From the IMG/VR virus record IMGVR_UViG_3300042905_003911, positions 1 to 49,808 of that record: a DNA stretch of 49,808 nt. One strand, 5' to 3'. The notes below the pieces were generated by a model. That model saw only the letters and a list, made by a program, of their open reading frames with translations. It searched no databases and was not told where the DNA came from. The position numbers and the translations under genes are program-made. This document shows positions 42,615-49,808 of the stretch, piece by piece; position 1 is the first letter of the stretch, and each line of letters opens with the position of its first letter. The DNA is from a virus.

Positions 42615-43160
42615 ATGGCATTTAACGTAAATCAGTTCCGTTCACAACTAACAGGTGACGGTGCCCGCCCAAATCTATTTGAGGTAAGTATGCCGTTTCC
42701 TGCGTTCTCACTACCAGGAAACGCACAAACAAAAATGACGTTCATGTGTAAGACAGCACAACTTCCAGGGGCAACTCTGGGTGTTGTGCCAGTTCAATAC
42801 TTTGGCCGTGAATTAAAGTTTGTGGGCAATCGCACGTTTGCTGACTGGACAGTAACAATTATCAACGACGAAGATTTTATTGTGCGTAATGCATTTGAGC
42901 GTTGGATGAATGGCATCAATAGTCATAATCTAAACGTTCGTAATCCAGCCGCTGGTACACCACTAGGTTACACAACTGATGGTGAAGTTACACAGTTTGG
43001 TAAAGCGGGTAACTCAATTAAGAAATATAAATTTGTTGGAATGTTCCCATCAGACATCACACCAATTGATGTTGATTGGGGATCAAATGATACGATTGAA
43101 GAGTTTTCTGTAACACTTACCTACCAGTGGTGGGAAGCAGTTGCAGATGGTGTGGTCTAA
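42615..43160 (+). CDS. gp19: Tail tube protein gp19
   Basis: A 181-aa inner tube subunit (T4 gp19, 163 aa). Family blocks: FNVNQFRSQLTGDGARPNLFEVSMPFP (3-29), MTFMCKTAQLPGATLGVVPVQYFGRELKFVGNRTFADWTVTIINDEDF (43-90), AFERWMNGINSHN, then YKFVGMFPSDITPIDVDWGSNDTIEEFSVTLTYQWWE. It follows the sheath as in T4 and has its own promoter-like motif and AGGAG. Directly after its stop lies a clear intrinsic terminator, so it closes the sheath-tube unit. Confidence 0.97.
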   Translation: MAFNVNQFRSQLTGDGARPNLFEVSMPFPAFSLPGNAQTKMTFMCKTAQLPGATLGVVPVQYFGRELKFVGNRTFADWTVTIINDEDFIVRNAFERWMNGINSHNLNVRNPAAGTPLGYTTDGEVTQFGKAGNSIKKYKFVGMFPSDITPIDVDWGSNDTIEEFSVTLTYQWWEAVADGVV

Positions 43161-43162
43161 GA

Positions 43163-43185
43163 GTAGGGCTTTTGCCCTACTTTTA
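43163..43185 (+). terminator. Intrinsic terminator after tail tube gene
   Basis: Perfect 7-bp inverted repeat GTAGGGC (43163-43169), loop TTTT, GCCCTAC (43174-43180), then TTTTATTA. It begins two bases after the gp19 stop codon and ends the sheath-tube transcript. Confidence 0.88.
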
Positions 43186-43203
43186 TTACAGGATGATAAT
43201 TTA

Positions 43204-43848
43204 ATGGCGTTATACCTTCTTGTCAAAGAACATGCTGACACAGGTTTAAAATACTTGTGTAAGCATGTTGCTTCTTCTTTTTCCGAATGTGAAAAATATA
43301 AAGGTTCTGGCATTTATTGGAAAAGACATATAAAACAACATGGTAACAATGTAAAAACTATCTGCCTGTTTGTCACTGAAGACGAAAAAGAGTTTCGTCA
43401 AGTTGCTAAAAAATATTCTTTAAAGTTCAATGTGATTGAATCTAAAGAGTGGGCTAATCTTTGTAATGAAGAGGGCCAAGGCGGCAACACCGTTGTTGAT
43501 AAAAAAGAACACGGTAAAAAAACTAAAATTAAACTACATCATCCAGATGTTAGAGAAAAACATCTTGCACATTTGAAAGAACACGTAAAAATTACTCAAC
43601 CATTAGCAGCAAAAGCAGCAAAAGAAAAACTTACTGGCGTTTCAAAAACTGAACGGCATAAAGAAAATATGCGTGGTAAAAGACCCCATGTTATTCAGTC
43701 GGGTAGTAAAAATAATAATGCTAAAAGCATTCAAACTCCTTACGGAATATTTGGTAGCATACGTGAAGCATCACAACAAATTGAAGGACATACATACAAA
43801 ATGATTTGGGATAGACTACAAAATGATAATTCGTGGGGGTATATCTAA
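43204..43848 (+). mobile_element. Free-standing homing endonuclease-like gene (GIY-YIG/NUMOD type)
   Basis: A 214-aa protein between gp19 and gp20, which are normally adjacent. The start is the ATG at 43204; an upstream in-frame ATG at 43141 lies inside gp19 and would read through the terminator. N-terminal block: TGLKYLCKH (13-21), YKGSGIYWKRHIKQHG (32-47), then SKEWANLCNEEGQGG (80-94), a set seen in phage GIY-YIG-like endonucleases. LTGVSKTERHKENMRGKRP (143-161) resembles a NUMOD3 DNA-binding motif. The end, TPYGIFGSIREASQQ (178-192) with RLQNDNSWGYI, resembles NUMOD1-type helices. It may cut DNA of phages lacking it. The GIY-YIG core is divergent, so the nuclease class is uncertain. Confidence 0.72.
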
Positions 43849-45518
43849 TGGCACTACGCCTGTTCGGCTTTACTATAGGCTCAAAGGATGTCGTCAAGGT
43901 TGAAAAACCAGAGCAGGCATCCTTTGCTTTGCCTTCTGCTACCGTAGATGATGGTGCGGTTACCGTTACGCAAAATGCGTACTATGGTACCTATGTTGAT
44001 CTCGAAGGTTCTGTTCGTAACGAAATAGAACTTATCACACGATATCGTGAGATGTCGAATCATCCAGAATGTCAAATGGCAATTGATGAAATCGCCAATG
44101 AAGCCATTACACATGATGATCAAGGCAAAGTAGTTGATATTGTTCTTGATAATCTGAAACAACCAGAAACGATCAAGAAAAAAATTATTGAAGAGTTCAA
44201 CAATGTATTAAAGATGTTGAACTTTAGTAATTTGGCTGATGATGTTTTTAAACGTTGGTATATTGATGGTCGTGTTTTTTATCACATCGTAGTCAACGAC
44301 AAGAATCCTAAAGAAGGTATTCAAGAACTTAGATACATTGATCCACGCAAGATTCGTAAAGTGCGTGAGATTAAAAAAGATCGTGATCCAAAAACCGGAG
44401 CAATGGTTGTAGTATCGGTTGCTGAATACTATGTCTACAATGATCGTGGTACCACGACACAGACATTTACATCAAACGTAGGTCAAGGTATTCGTATTGC
44501 ACCAGACGCTATCATCAATGTGAACTCTGGTCTGATGGATGCCAAGAATACGTTTGTTATTTCGTATCTACACAAAGCAATCAAGCCACTTAATCAGTTG
44601 CGTATGATTGAAGATGCGATTGTTATTTACCGTATTAGCCGTGCGCCAGAACGCCGTATTTTCTATATTGACGTTGGTAACTTGCCACGTGGTAAAGCAG
44701 AACAATATCTGCGTGACATCATGATCAAGTACCGTAACAAGTTGGTGTATGATGCCAACACAGGTGAGATCCGTGATGAACGTAAGCATATGTCAATGCT
44801 TGAAGACTTCTGGCTGCCCCGCCGTGAAGGTGGTAAAGGCACAGAGATTACCACACTACCTGCAGGTCAAAATTTAGGTGAACTAGAAGACGTAAAATAT
44901 TTCCAAAAGAAACTTTTGCAGTCTCTCAATGTACCATATTCACGCCTTGAATCACAAGAAGGTGGGCTTGCAGGACTTGGTCGTTCACAAGAAGTAACAC
45001 GTGATGAATTAAAATTTGCCAAGTTTGTTGTGCGCCTGCGTAATAAGTTCTCACAAATCTTTGATGAAGCATTGAAAGTACAATTGGTACTTAAAGGTAT
45101 CTGTACACGTGAGGAGTGGGAATCATTTAAGGAAGATGTTTACTACGACTTCCGTAAAGACAATAACTTTACCGAACTGCGTGAAGCAGAACTGCTACAA
45201 AACAGATTGCAAATGGTAAGTCTGGTTGATCCATTTGTTGGTCGTTACTTCTCTAACAATTATGTTATGAACAAAGTTCTCATGATGACGGATGAAGAAA
45301 TTGAAGCAATGAAAGAAGAAATACAAAAAGAAAAAGACACATTACCCGATGATATGCAAGGCCCTGTCTTAGGCGGGCCACCACAAGGTGCGACACCACA
45401 AGCAGAACCGGAAGACAATACAGTTGAAAACACCGAAGAAACAGAAGAGTCATTGACACCCGGTCTTGACGATGAGGTAAACAAGTCAGTTGTCAATATA
45501 AATAACAGACGCAGATAA
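43848..45518 (+). CDS. gp20: Portal vertex protein gp20
   Basis: A 556-aa portal subunit (T4 gp20, 524 aa) forming the dodecameric DNA channel and prohead initiator. The ATG at 43848 is preferred: it forms TAATG with the endonuclease stop and has GGGGG at 43835-43839; a GTG at 43833 would add five residues. Landmarks: YREMSNHPECQMAIDEIANEAI (65-86), FNNVLKMLNFSNLADDVFKRWYIDGRVFYHI, YRISRAPERRIFYIDVGNLPRGKAEQYLRDIM, and LEDFWLPRREGGKGTEITTLPAGQNLGELEDVKYFQKKLLQSLNVPYSRL. The C-terminus is acidic. No late-promoter motif is seen before it; a promoter may lie further upstream or have been separated by the inserted gene. Confidence 0.97.
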   Translation: MALRLFGFTIGSKDVVKVEKPEQASFALPSATVDDGAVTVTQNAYYGTYVDLEGSVRNEIELITRYREMSNHPECQMAIDEIANEAITHDDQGKVVDIVLDNLKQPETIKKKIIEEFNNVLKMLNFSNLADDVFKRWYIDGRVFYHIVVNDKNPKEGIQELRYIDPRKIRKVREIKKDRDPKTGAMVVVSVAEYYVYNDRGTTTQTFTSNVGQGIRIAPDAIINVNSGLMDAKNTFVISYLHKAIKPLNQLRMIEDAIVIYRISRAPERRIFYIDVGNLPRGKAEQYLRDIMIKYRNKLVYDANTGEIRDERKHMSMLEDFWLPRREGGKGTEITTLPAGQNLGELEDVKYFQKKLLQSLNVPYSRLESQEGGLAGLGRSQEVTRDELKFAKFVVRLRNKFSQIFDEALKVQLVLKGICTREEWESFKEDVYYDFRKDNNFTELREAELLQNRLQMVSLVDPFVGRYFSNNYVMNKVLMMTDEEIEAMKEEIQKEKDTLPDDMQGPVLGGPPQGATPQAEPEDNTVENTEETEESLTPGLDDEVNKSVVNINNRRR

Positions 45519-45529
45519 GGAAGGTTATT

Positions 45530-45730
45530 ATGGAATTAAAAGATATTATCAACAATATTGCCGCTGGTGATAGCGCAGCAGCAAAAGAAGGCATAGAAAA
45601 TGTTTTATCCGCAAAAGCGTTCGATGCGCTGCAAGGCCGTAAGCAAGAAATCGCTTCTACTCTATTTGGCGGGAAAGACCAAAGCGACGAAGAAGTTGCC
45701 GACAGTGAAGAAGCCGTAGAGCAAGAATGA
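45530..45730 (+). CDS. gp67: Prohead core protein gp67-like
   Basis: A 66-aa acidic protein (T4 gp67, 80 aa) directly after the portal, as in T4. Residues 1-48 are helical (ELKDIINNIAAGDSAAAKEGIENVLSAKAFDALQGRKQEIASTLF) and the end is Glu/Asp-rich (SDEEVADSEEAVEQE), as expected for a core protein that the prohead protease degrades to an internal peptide. GGAAGG precedes the ATG. Its stop overlaps the next start by 4 bases (ATGA). Confidence 0.8.
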   Translation: MELKDIINNIAAGDSAAAKEGIENVLSAKAFDALQGRKQEIASTLFGGKDQSDEEVADSEEAVEQE

Positions 45731-46386
45731 AATCTTTACTTGAGTTTAAATCTATTGTAGAAGAAGAGAAGTCAGACTATTCAAAGTTTGACGCTCTTGT
45801 TCGTGCTGGCTTAGCCAACAAAGCACAGTTGGCTCGCATTCACAAAATCTTAGATAAGATGGGTGAAGAACGCCCACAGTTCAATAATGCTGATCGTGAA
45901 ATCATGCGTAATCTTTTCAACCGCATGGTAGATTTAGTTTCGAGTAAACAGATTTATGGTAAAGCAAGACAAGCAGTTCGTGAAGAAATGGAACTTGATG
46001 AAGCACGTATGGATACGCCATTAGTGCCAGATCCACCAGTCATTTTGGTGATCAAACGTAAAGCGGTAAGATTGTACCCAGACGGCACACGCATTGCTCT
46101 TTATTGGAGTGATAAAATAAAAAGAGCATTTAGTATTCCTTATGGCCCAATGGTTGATGCTCCAGTTCAAGCAGAAGAATATATTAAAGAACTTGCTGAA
46201 GCAGAAGAAATAACGCTCAATGATGGTATTACTATTTCTCTAGACGAAAAAACAAAACAACAAATTATAAACACATACGGACAGTTAGAAGAAGATAGCA
46301 AAGAAATCTTTTGGCAACAACTAACTGAATCTGTAACAACATTTGGAAAACTATATGAATTTTGTAGAACTAATTCTACAGAATAG
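45727..46386 (+). CDS. Unknown prohead-region protein between gp67 and gp68
   Basis: A 219-aa protein (KSLLEFKSIVEEEKSDYSKFDALVRAGLANKAQLARIHKILDKM) with a charged helical N-terminus, a beta-like centre (PVILVIKRKAVRLYPDGTRIALYWSD) and an acidic helical C-terminus (IFWQQLTESVTTFGKLYEFC). Two sites fit the T4 prohead protease consensus L/I-x-E: ELDE|A (cut after 92) and LAE|A (cut after 158). Neighbours and these sites suggest a scaffold or core component, though proof is lacking. It overlaps the following gp68-like start. I do not recognise a named T4 counterpart. Confidence 0.6.
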   Translation: MKSLLEFKSIVEEEKSDYSKFDALVRAGLANKAQLARIHKILDKMGEERPQFNNADREIMRNLFNRMVDLVSSKQIYGKARQAVREEMELDEARMDTPLVPDPPVILVIKRKAVRLYPDGTRIALYWSDKIKRAFSIPYGPMVDAPVQAEEYIKELAEAEEITLNDGITISLDEKTKQQIINTYGQLEEDSKEIFWQQLTESVTTFGKLYEFCRTNSTE

Positions 46387-46816
46387 ATTAGACGAAGCCA
46401 AAGAATTAATCTTTGAGCGTCTGAACGATATTGCTTCTGTTCGTATGGAAGAAGCAAAGCCATATATCGTTGATGCAATGTTTGAAGAGATTGAAGTTGA
46501 CGAAGAAGTATTGGAAGAAGCGGCTAAGAAACGCAATCCAAACATTCAAAAGATGGGTCGTATTACAAAAGTACGCCGTCGAATTCGTCGCAACAAAAAA
46601 GGTAGAATTGTTGTACAAAGAAATGTACGCAAATCGGGCATTAAGGGTTATCGCATTTCTGGTAACACAGTTAAACGCATACCGGCAACAGTAAGATTAC
46701 GTAAAGCACGTTTATTGAAACGTTCTTGGAAGACAACAAGAAAAAGTAAACTCAGACGCACATTGATGAAAAGAAAAATGTCAATGCGCCGTCGTCAAGC
46801 AATGGGACTAAAATAA
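46355..46816 (+). CDS. gp68: Prohead core protein gp68-like
   Basis: A 153-aa core protein. The ATG at 46355 is preferred over a TTG at 46343. The N-terminus is acidic and helical (FVELILQNRLDEAKELIFERLNDIASVRMEEAKPYIVDAMFEEI); the C-terminal half is highly basic (KVRRRIRRNKKGRIVVQRNVRKSGIKGYRISGNTVKRI, then RLLKRSWKTTRKSKLRRTLMKRKMSMRRRQAMG). This acid-base layout, position and length match T4 gp68 (141 aa). RLDE|A and VLEE|A are plausible cleavage sites for gp21. The basic part may bind DNA or the acidic scaffold. Confidence 0.8.
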   Translation: MNFVELILQNRLDEAKELIFERLNDIASVRMEEAKPYIVDAMFEEIEVDEEVLEEAAKKRNPNIQKMGRITKVRRRIRRNKKGRIVVQRNVRKSGIKGYRISGNTVKRIPATVRLRKARLLKRSWKTTRKSKLRRTLMKRKMSMRRRQAMGLK

Positions 46817-46817
46817 A

Positions 46818-47180
46818 ATGCCATTTGAAATTACTAATACACTCAGAGGGTCGTCGATTGTTCGAGCAGTAGATCCTGGAACATATACAATCACTCTGAA
46901 TAATTTAAGAGCAAACGCCACAACTGAAACTGTTACTGCTGCTGACATCAAACATGTTTTGTGGTCAACAAACGGCAACATACGTATCATTCGAAACGGT
47001 GTACCTTTGTTAGCACTTCAAAATGGCGGCGACATGGATTTCGATTCTTATGGATATTCAGTCGCAAACAACAACACTCAAAGCATTGTAATTGAAATCA
47101 ATACTGGCGGCACAGTTATTTTACATCTTGCCAAGTATGCGACATACAATGTCGATCCATATACAGGAGTAACTCTATAA
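46818..47180 (+). CDS. Small beta-rich protein before the prohead protease, unknown
   Basis: A 120-aa protein made of short beta strands (FEITNTLRGSSIVRAVDPGTYTITLNNLRA; IKHVLWSTNGNIRIIRNGVPLLALQNGGDMDFDSYGYSVA; SIVIEINTGGTVILHL). The compact Ig- or jelly-roll-like pattern and its place in the head cluster suggest a head decoration or accessory protein. Its stop overlaps the gp21 start (TAATG). I recall unnamed homologues in the same place in marine T4-like phages. No cleavage-site pattern is obvious. Confidence 0.6.
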   Translation: MPFEITNTLRGSSIVRAVDPGTYTITLNNLRANATTETVTAADIKHVLWSTNGNIRIIRNGVPLLALQNGGDMDFDSYGYSVANNNTQSIVIEINTGGTVILHLAKYATYNVDPYTGVTL

Positions 47181-47830
47181 TGAAACTCATCAAAGAACAC
47201 ATTGAAAATGTAAGATATCTTACCGAAAAAACAGAAGACGGTAAAAAGAATCTTTACATTGAAGGTACATTTCTGGTTGGCGATGCAGTCAATCGCAACA
47301 ACCGTATGTACAAAATGGACACACTTCGTAATGAAGTTGCACGATATACAGAAGAATACATTAACACAAATCGTGCGCTTGGTGAACTGGGACATCCAGA
47401 CACACCATCATTGAATCTAGAACGTGTGTCACACAAGATTACAAGTTTGGTAGAGAACGGCAATACATTTGTCGGTAAAGCACTGATCATGGAAACACCA
47501 TATGGCTTGATCGCTAAGAATCTAATTGAGTCTGGTGTTAATCTAGGCGTTTCATCACGTGCTTTAGGTTCTGTCGTTATGACAAAAGAAGGTTATAATC
47601 TAGTACAAGATGATCTGCGTCTTGCAACTGCTGCTGATATTGTTGCTGATCCTTCTGCACCTGGCGCTTTCGTTCAGGGCATTATGGAGAACAAAGAATG
47701 GATGTTTGTAGAAGGCAAGTTTGTCGAGTCTCATATCGACTATGCTAAACAACAAATTCGTAAAGCATCACGCAAAGATATTGAATCAGTTGGATTGCAA
47801 CTTTTCGAAAACTTTCTACGAAAACTTTAA
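47180..47830 (+). CDS. gp21: Prohead core protease gp21
   Basis: A 216-aa serine protease (T4 gp21, 212 aa) of the herpesvirus-protease-like fold that matures the prohead. Catalytic His is expected at His72 in ALGELGHPDTP, and Ser at 125/126 in NLGVSSRALG. YIEGTFLVGDAVNRNNRMY (26-44) is the conserved N-terminal strand region. The C-terminal part (HIDYAKQQIRKASRKDIESVGLQLFENFLRKL) would be removed on activation in T4-like proteases. It is coupled to the preceding gene and followed by a promoter-like motif for gp22. Confidence 0.95.
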   Translation: MKLIKEHIENVRYLTEKTEDGKKNLYIEGTFLVGDAVNRNNRMYKMDTLRNEVARYTEEYINTNRALGELGHPDTPSLNLERVSHKITSLVENGNTFVGKALIMETPYGLIAKNLIESGVNLGVSSRALGSVVMTKEGYNLVQDDLRLATAADIVADPSAPGAFVQGIMENKEWMFVEGKFVESHIDYAKQQIRKASRKDIESVGLQLFENFLRKL

Positions 47831-47834
47831 AATT

Positions 47835-47842
47835 TATAAATA
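47835..47842 (+). promoter_or_regulatory. T4-type late promoter, exact TATAAATA
   Basis: Perfect consensus in the gap after gp21. Predicted start near 47848; TAAGGAGA at 47851-47858 and the gp22 ATG at 47865. The leader would be short, about 17 bases. Confidence 0.75.
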
Positions 47843-47864
47843 AGAAATCATAAGGAGATATTCA

Positions 47865-48953
47865 ATGGCAACAAACAAACTCATGGAAGCAGCAGCAGAG
47901 ATTCTTGCAGGAAGCAAGTCATCTGCTCCTGGTATGCCAATGCCTAAACTGCCTTCTGTTACTCCAGGTAATTCTGGAACACCTGAAGACTTAGGCGGTC
48001 CTACACCTCAGAACAACAAGCCTACTGATGATTCTAATAAGTTGTCAAGCAAGGCTTCAGCTAAGAGTGCAGTAGCACCTACAACAAAACCTTCAGCAGC
48101 ATCAAGCGATGTTCAACTTGGTGACAAGAATATGAAAGCTGGCACAGGTACAGCAATGATGCCTGAGCAAGCTGAAGAAGAAGAACTGATTGATGATGAA
48201 TCAGCAATTCAAGAAATGAAAGCACAAATGAAAGAAGATGTTGCTTCATTGTTTGCTGATGATTCAAGCATCTCAGAAGACTTCAAAGCAAAAGCCGCTA
48301 CAATCTTTGAAGCACGTGTGTTTGACCGTGTTGCACAGATTCAAGAACAAATGGAAGCAGAATATGCTGGCATGTTGGCTGAGGCTCTTGAAGAAATCAA
48401 ATCTGAACTTACAGAAAAGGTAGATGATTACCTGAACTACGTAGTAGAGCAGTGGATGGACGAAAACGAAATCGCTATCGAAAGCGGTCTGCGTTCAGAA
48501 ATCACCGAAGACTTTATTGCTGGTCTGCGTAATCTGTTTGCCGAAAACTACATCAACGTTCCAGAAGATAAAGTCGAACTGGTAGATGAACTTGCATCTA
48601 AAGTCGAAGAACTGGAAGTTAAACTGAATGAAGAAATTGAAGCCAATATTCAGTATAAGAAACAACTTACTGAGGCAATTAAGGTACAACTAGTAAATGA
48701 AGTTTGCGAAGGACTCACAGCAACTCAAGTAGAAAAAATCAAGTCACTTGCAGAGAGTGTAGAATTCTCCACAGAGGAAGAGTTCGTAGAAAAACTTGAG
48801 ACAATTCGTGAGAATTACTTCCCATCAGGCATCAAAAAAGCCGATGTAGCACAACTTCATGAAGAAGTAGAAGACGATGGCAGCGAAAAGAAAGTATCTG
48901 CTGACCCATACGTTGCTTCGGTTGTACAAGCGATTTCGAAAATCAAAATTTAA
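47865..48953 (+). CDS. gp22: Major prohead scaffold protein gp22
   Basis: A 362-aa scaffold (T4 gp22, 269 aa). Residues 1-100 are a low-complexity Pro/Ser/Ala/Thr segment (APGMPMPKLPSVTPG; ASAKSAVAPTTKPSAAS). Residues 105-345 are acidic and helical (EEEELIDDESAIQEMKAQMKEDVASLF; EQMEAEYAGMLAEALEEIKSEL; ITEDFIAGLRNLFAENYINVPEDKVELVDELASKVEELEVKL), the usual scaffold coiled coil. The block DFIAGLRNLFAENYINVPEDK is highly characteristic. LME|A (cut after 8) and similar sites fit degradation by gp21. It precedes the capsid gene as in T4. Confidence 0.94.
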   Translation: MATNKLMEAAAEILAGSKSSAPGMPMPKLPSVTPGNSGTPEDLGGPTPQNNKPTDDSNKLSSKASAKSAVAPTTKPSAASSDVQLGDKNMKAGTGTAMMPEQAEEEELIDDESAIQEMKAQMKEDVASLFADDSSISEDFKAKAATIFEARVFDRVAQIQEQMEAEYAGMLAEALEEIKSELTEKVDDYLNYVVEQWMDENEIAIESGLRSEITEDFIAGLRNLFAENYINVPEDKVELVDELASKVEELEVKLNEEIEANIQYKKQLTEAIKVQLVNEVCEGLTATQVEKIKSLAESVEFSTEEEFVEKLETIRENYFPSGIKKADVAQLHEEVEDDGSEKKVSADPYVASVVQAISKIKI

Positions 48954-48956
48954 ATA
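48949..48956 (+). promoter_or_regulatory. Late-promoter-like TTTAAATA before major capsid
   Basis: Overlaps the gp22 stop. Two mismatches from TATAAATA. Predicted start near 48962; AAGGAG at 48964-48969 and the ATG at 48977, so the leader would be very short. A T4 gp23 promoter occupies the same place. Confidence 0.45.
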
Positions 48957-48976
48957 ATAACAAAAGGAGATACTAA

Positions 48977-49808
48977 ATGTATTTGTCTGAAAATCTACAA
49001 AAGAAATGGGACGCAGTTCTGGATCACCCAGACATGCCTGCCATTGCAGATCCATACCGTAAAGCAGTTACAGCGGTAATTCTGGAAAACCAAGCTCAGG
49101 AAATGATCAAAGAAGGTCATATTCTGAACGAAGCTGGTTCACCAACTAACTTTGCTGGTACAGGCGGTTTCAGTGGCGGTGCTGCTGCTGCTGGTCCTGT
49201 TGCTGGTTTTGACCCAATCCTGATCAGCCTGGTTCGTCGTTCACTGCCAAACCTGATCGCTTATGACGTTTGCGGCGTTCAGCCAATGACAGGTCCTACT
49301 GGCCTGATTTTTGCGATGCGTACACGTTATGCTGGTCAAACTGGTACAGAAGCATTCTACAACGAAGCAAACACAGCATTCTCAGGTGCTAACGGTGCAA
49401 TCGTTGCTTCTTCAATGAACATTGCTGGTAACACAACAGACTATCTGTTCGTTGGTAACGCTGCTCCAACTGGCGCTATGACAACTGGTTCTGCTGAAGC
49501 ACTGGGTGACGGCGCTGCTGGTAACACATTCCAAGAAATGGCATTCTCAATTGAGAAAGTCACTGTAACAGCCCGTACACGTGCGCTGAAAGCAGAATAC
49601 TCAATGGAACTGGCACAAGACTTGAAAGCAGTTCATGGTCTTGACGCTGAAACAGAACTGGCTAACATTCTGTCCGCTGAAATTCTTGCTGAAATCAACC
49701 GTGAAGTTATCCGTACAATCTACAGAATCGCTAAGCCAGGTTGCCAAGCAGGTACTACAACTGCTGGTGCATTCAACCTTGACACAGATTCAAACGGTCG
49801 TTGGATGG
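48977..49808 (+). CDS. gp23: Major capsid protein gp23, 5' part (277 residues, cut by the window edge)
   Basis: The ATG at 48977 follows AAGGAG by seven bases and opens a frame that runs off the right edge. The protein starts MYLSENLQKKWDAVLDHPD and has AVILENQAQEMIKEGHILNEAG, where gp21 cleavage is expected after Glu52 (ILNE|A), as T4 gp23 is cut after Glu65. Conserved blocks follow: GFDPILISLVRRSLPNLIAYDVCGVQPMTGPTGLIFAMR (about 74-112), then FQEMAFSIEKVTVTARTRALKAEYSMELAQDLKAVHGLDAETELANILSAEILAEINREV. This is the HK97-fold capsid subunit of T4-like phages. The visible codon use is strongly biased to CGT, CTG and AAC, as expected for the most abundant virion protein. Confidence 0.97.
   Translation, partial: MYLSENLQKKWDAVLDHPDMPAIADPYRKAVTAVILENQAQEMIKEGHILNEAGSPTNFAGTGGFSGGAAAAGPVAGFDPILISLVRRSLPNLIAYDVCGVQPMTGPTGLIFAMRTRYAGQTGTEAFYNEANTAFSGANGAIVASSMNIAGNTTDYLFVGNAAPTGAMTTGSAEALGDGAAGNTFQEMAFSIEKVTVTARTRALKAEYSMELAQDLKAVHGLDAETELANILSAEILAEINREVIRTIYRIAKPGCQAGTTTAGAFNLDTDSNGRWM

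Noticed and set aside
43141-43203. Upstream in-frame start for the homing endonuclease-like gene
   Set aside because: It would begin inside gp19 and translate through the intrinsic terminator; the ATG at 43204 fits the family N-terminus.
43833-43847. GTG start for the portal gene
   Set aside because: The ATG at 43848 has a well-placed GGGGG and a TAATG overlap, while the GTG start gives five residues unlike portal N-termini.
46343-46354. TTG start for the gp68-like gene
   Set aside because: An ATG four codons later gives a normal N-terminus; no Shine-Dalgarno supports the TTG.

Overview
The window is one long block of the late, virion-building region of a T4-like tailed phage (contractile tail). 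The evidence is a near-complete run of T4-type morphogenesis genes in roughly the order seen in marine T4-like phages (cyanophages, pelagiphages). They are head completion gp4; baseplate gp48, gp53, a gp27-type hub, gp5, gp25, gp6 and gp8; neck gp13, gp14 and gp15; terminase gp16 and gp17; tail sheath gp18 and tube gp19; portal gp20; prohead gp67, gp68, gp21 and gp22; and the start of major capsid gp23. The DNA is A+T-rich, genes are packed with TAATG or ATGA overlaps, and T4 late-promoter-like octamers (TATAAATA and close variants) precede several transcription units. The host cannot be read from the window. An aquatic bacterium is the best guess, because the fibre and adhesin families resemble those of marine myoviruses.

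Layout. (1) 1-633, minus strand: a partial gene (possibly gp2-like) and gp4, divergent from everything else. (2) 668-11393, plus: baseplate block gp48, gp53, gp27-like hub, gp5 without a lysozyme domain, gp25, gp6, an 831-aa structural protein and gp8. (3) 11403-35509, about 24 kb, plus: an accessory island in the place where T4 has gp9-gp12 and wac. It holds a 1786-aa structural protein, a small virion-type protein with a cupredoxin-like domain, repeated small beta-rich proteins, three large putative adhesins (one with repeated W-rich modules, two glycine-rich), tail-chaperone-like proteins, a 1589-aa fibre built of Phe/Ala heptads, and tandem paralogues. (4) 35513-40841: neck and DNA packaging, with a Dps-family ferritin-like gene between the two terminase subunits. 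(5) 40897-43160: sheath and tube, ending in a clear intrinsic terminator. (6) 43204-43848: a free-standing homing-endonuclease-like gene. (7) 43848-49808: portal, prohead core, protease, scaffold and capsid.

How the genes work together: gp21, gp22, gp67 and gp68 build the prohead on the gp20 portal with gp23; gp16/gp17 fill it with DNA; gp4, gp13 and gp14 complete head and neck; gp15, gp18 and gp19 form the tail on the baseplate. The island supplies host-contact structures. Its internal paralogy suggests it is the fast-evolving host-range region. The most unusual items are the cupredoxin-like domain with all four type-1 copper ligands, the Dps gene inside the terminase operon, the duplicated adaptor / beta-sandwich / adhesin cassette, and late-promoter-like motifs whose predicted transcription start falls on the ATG.

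No tRNA, CRISPR array, IS element, integrase or reverse transcriptase was seen. No stretch over 300 bases lacks a gene.
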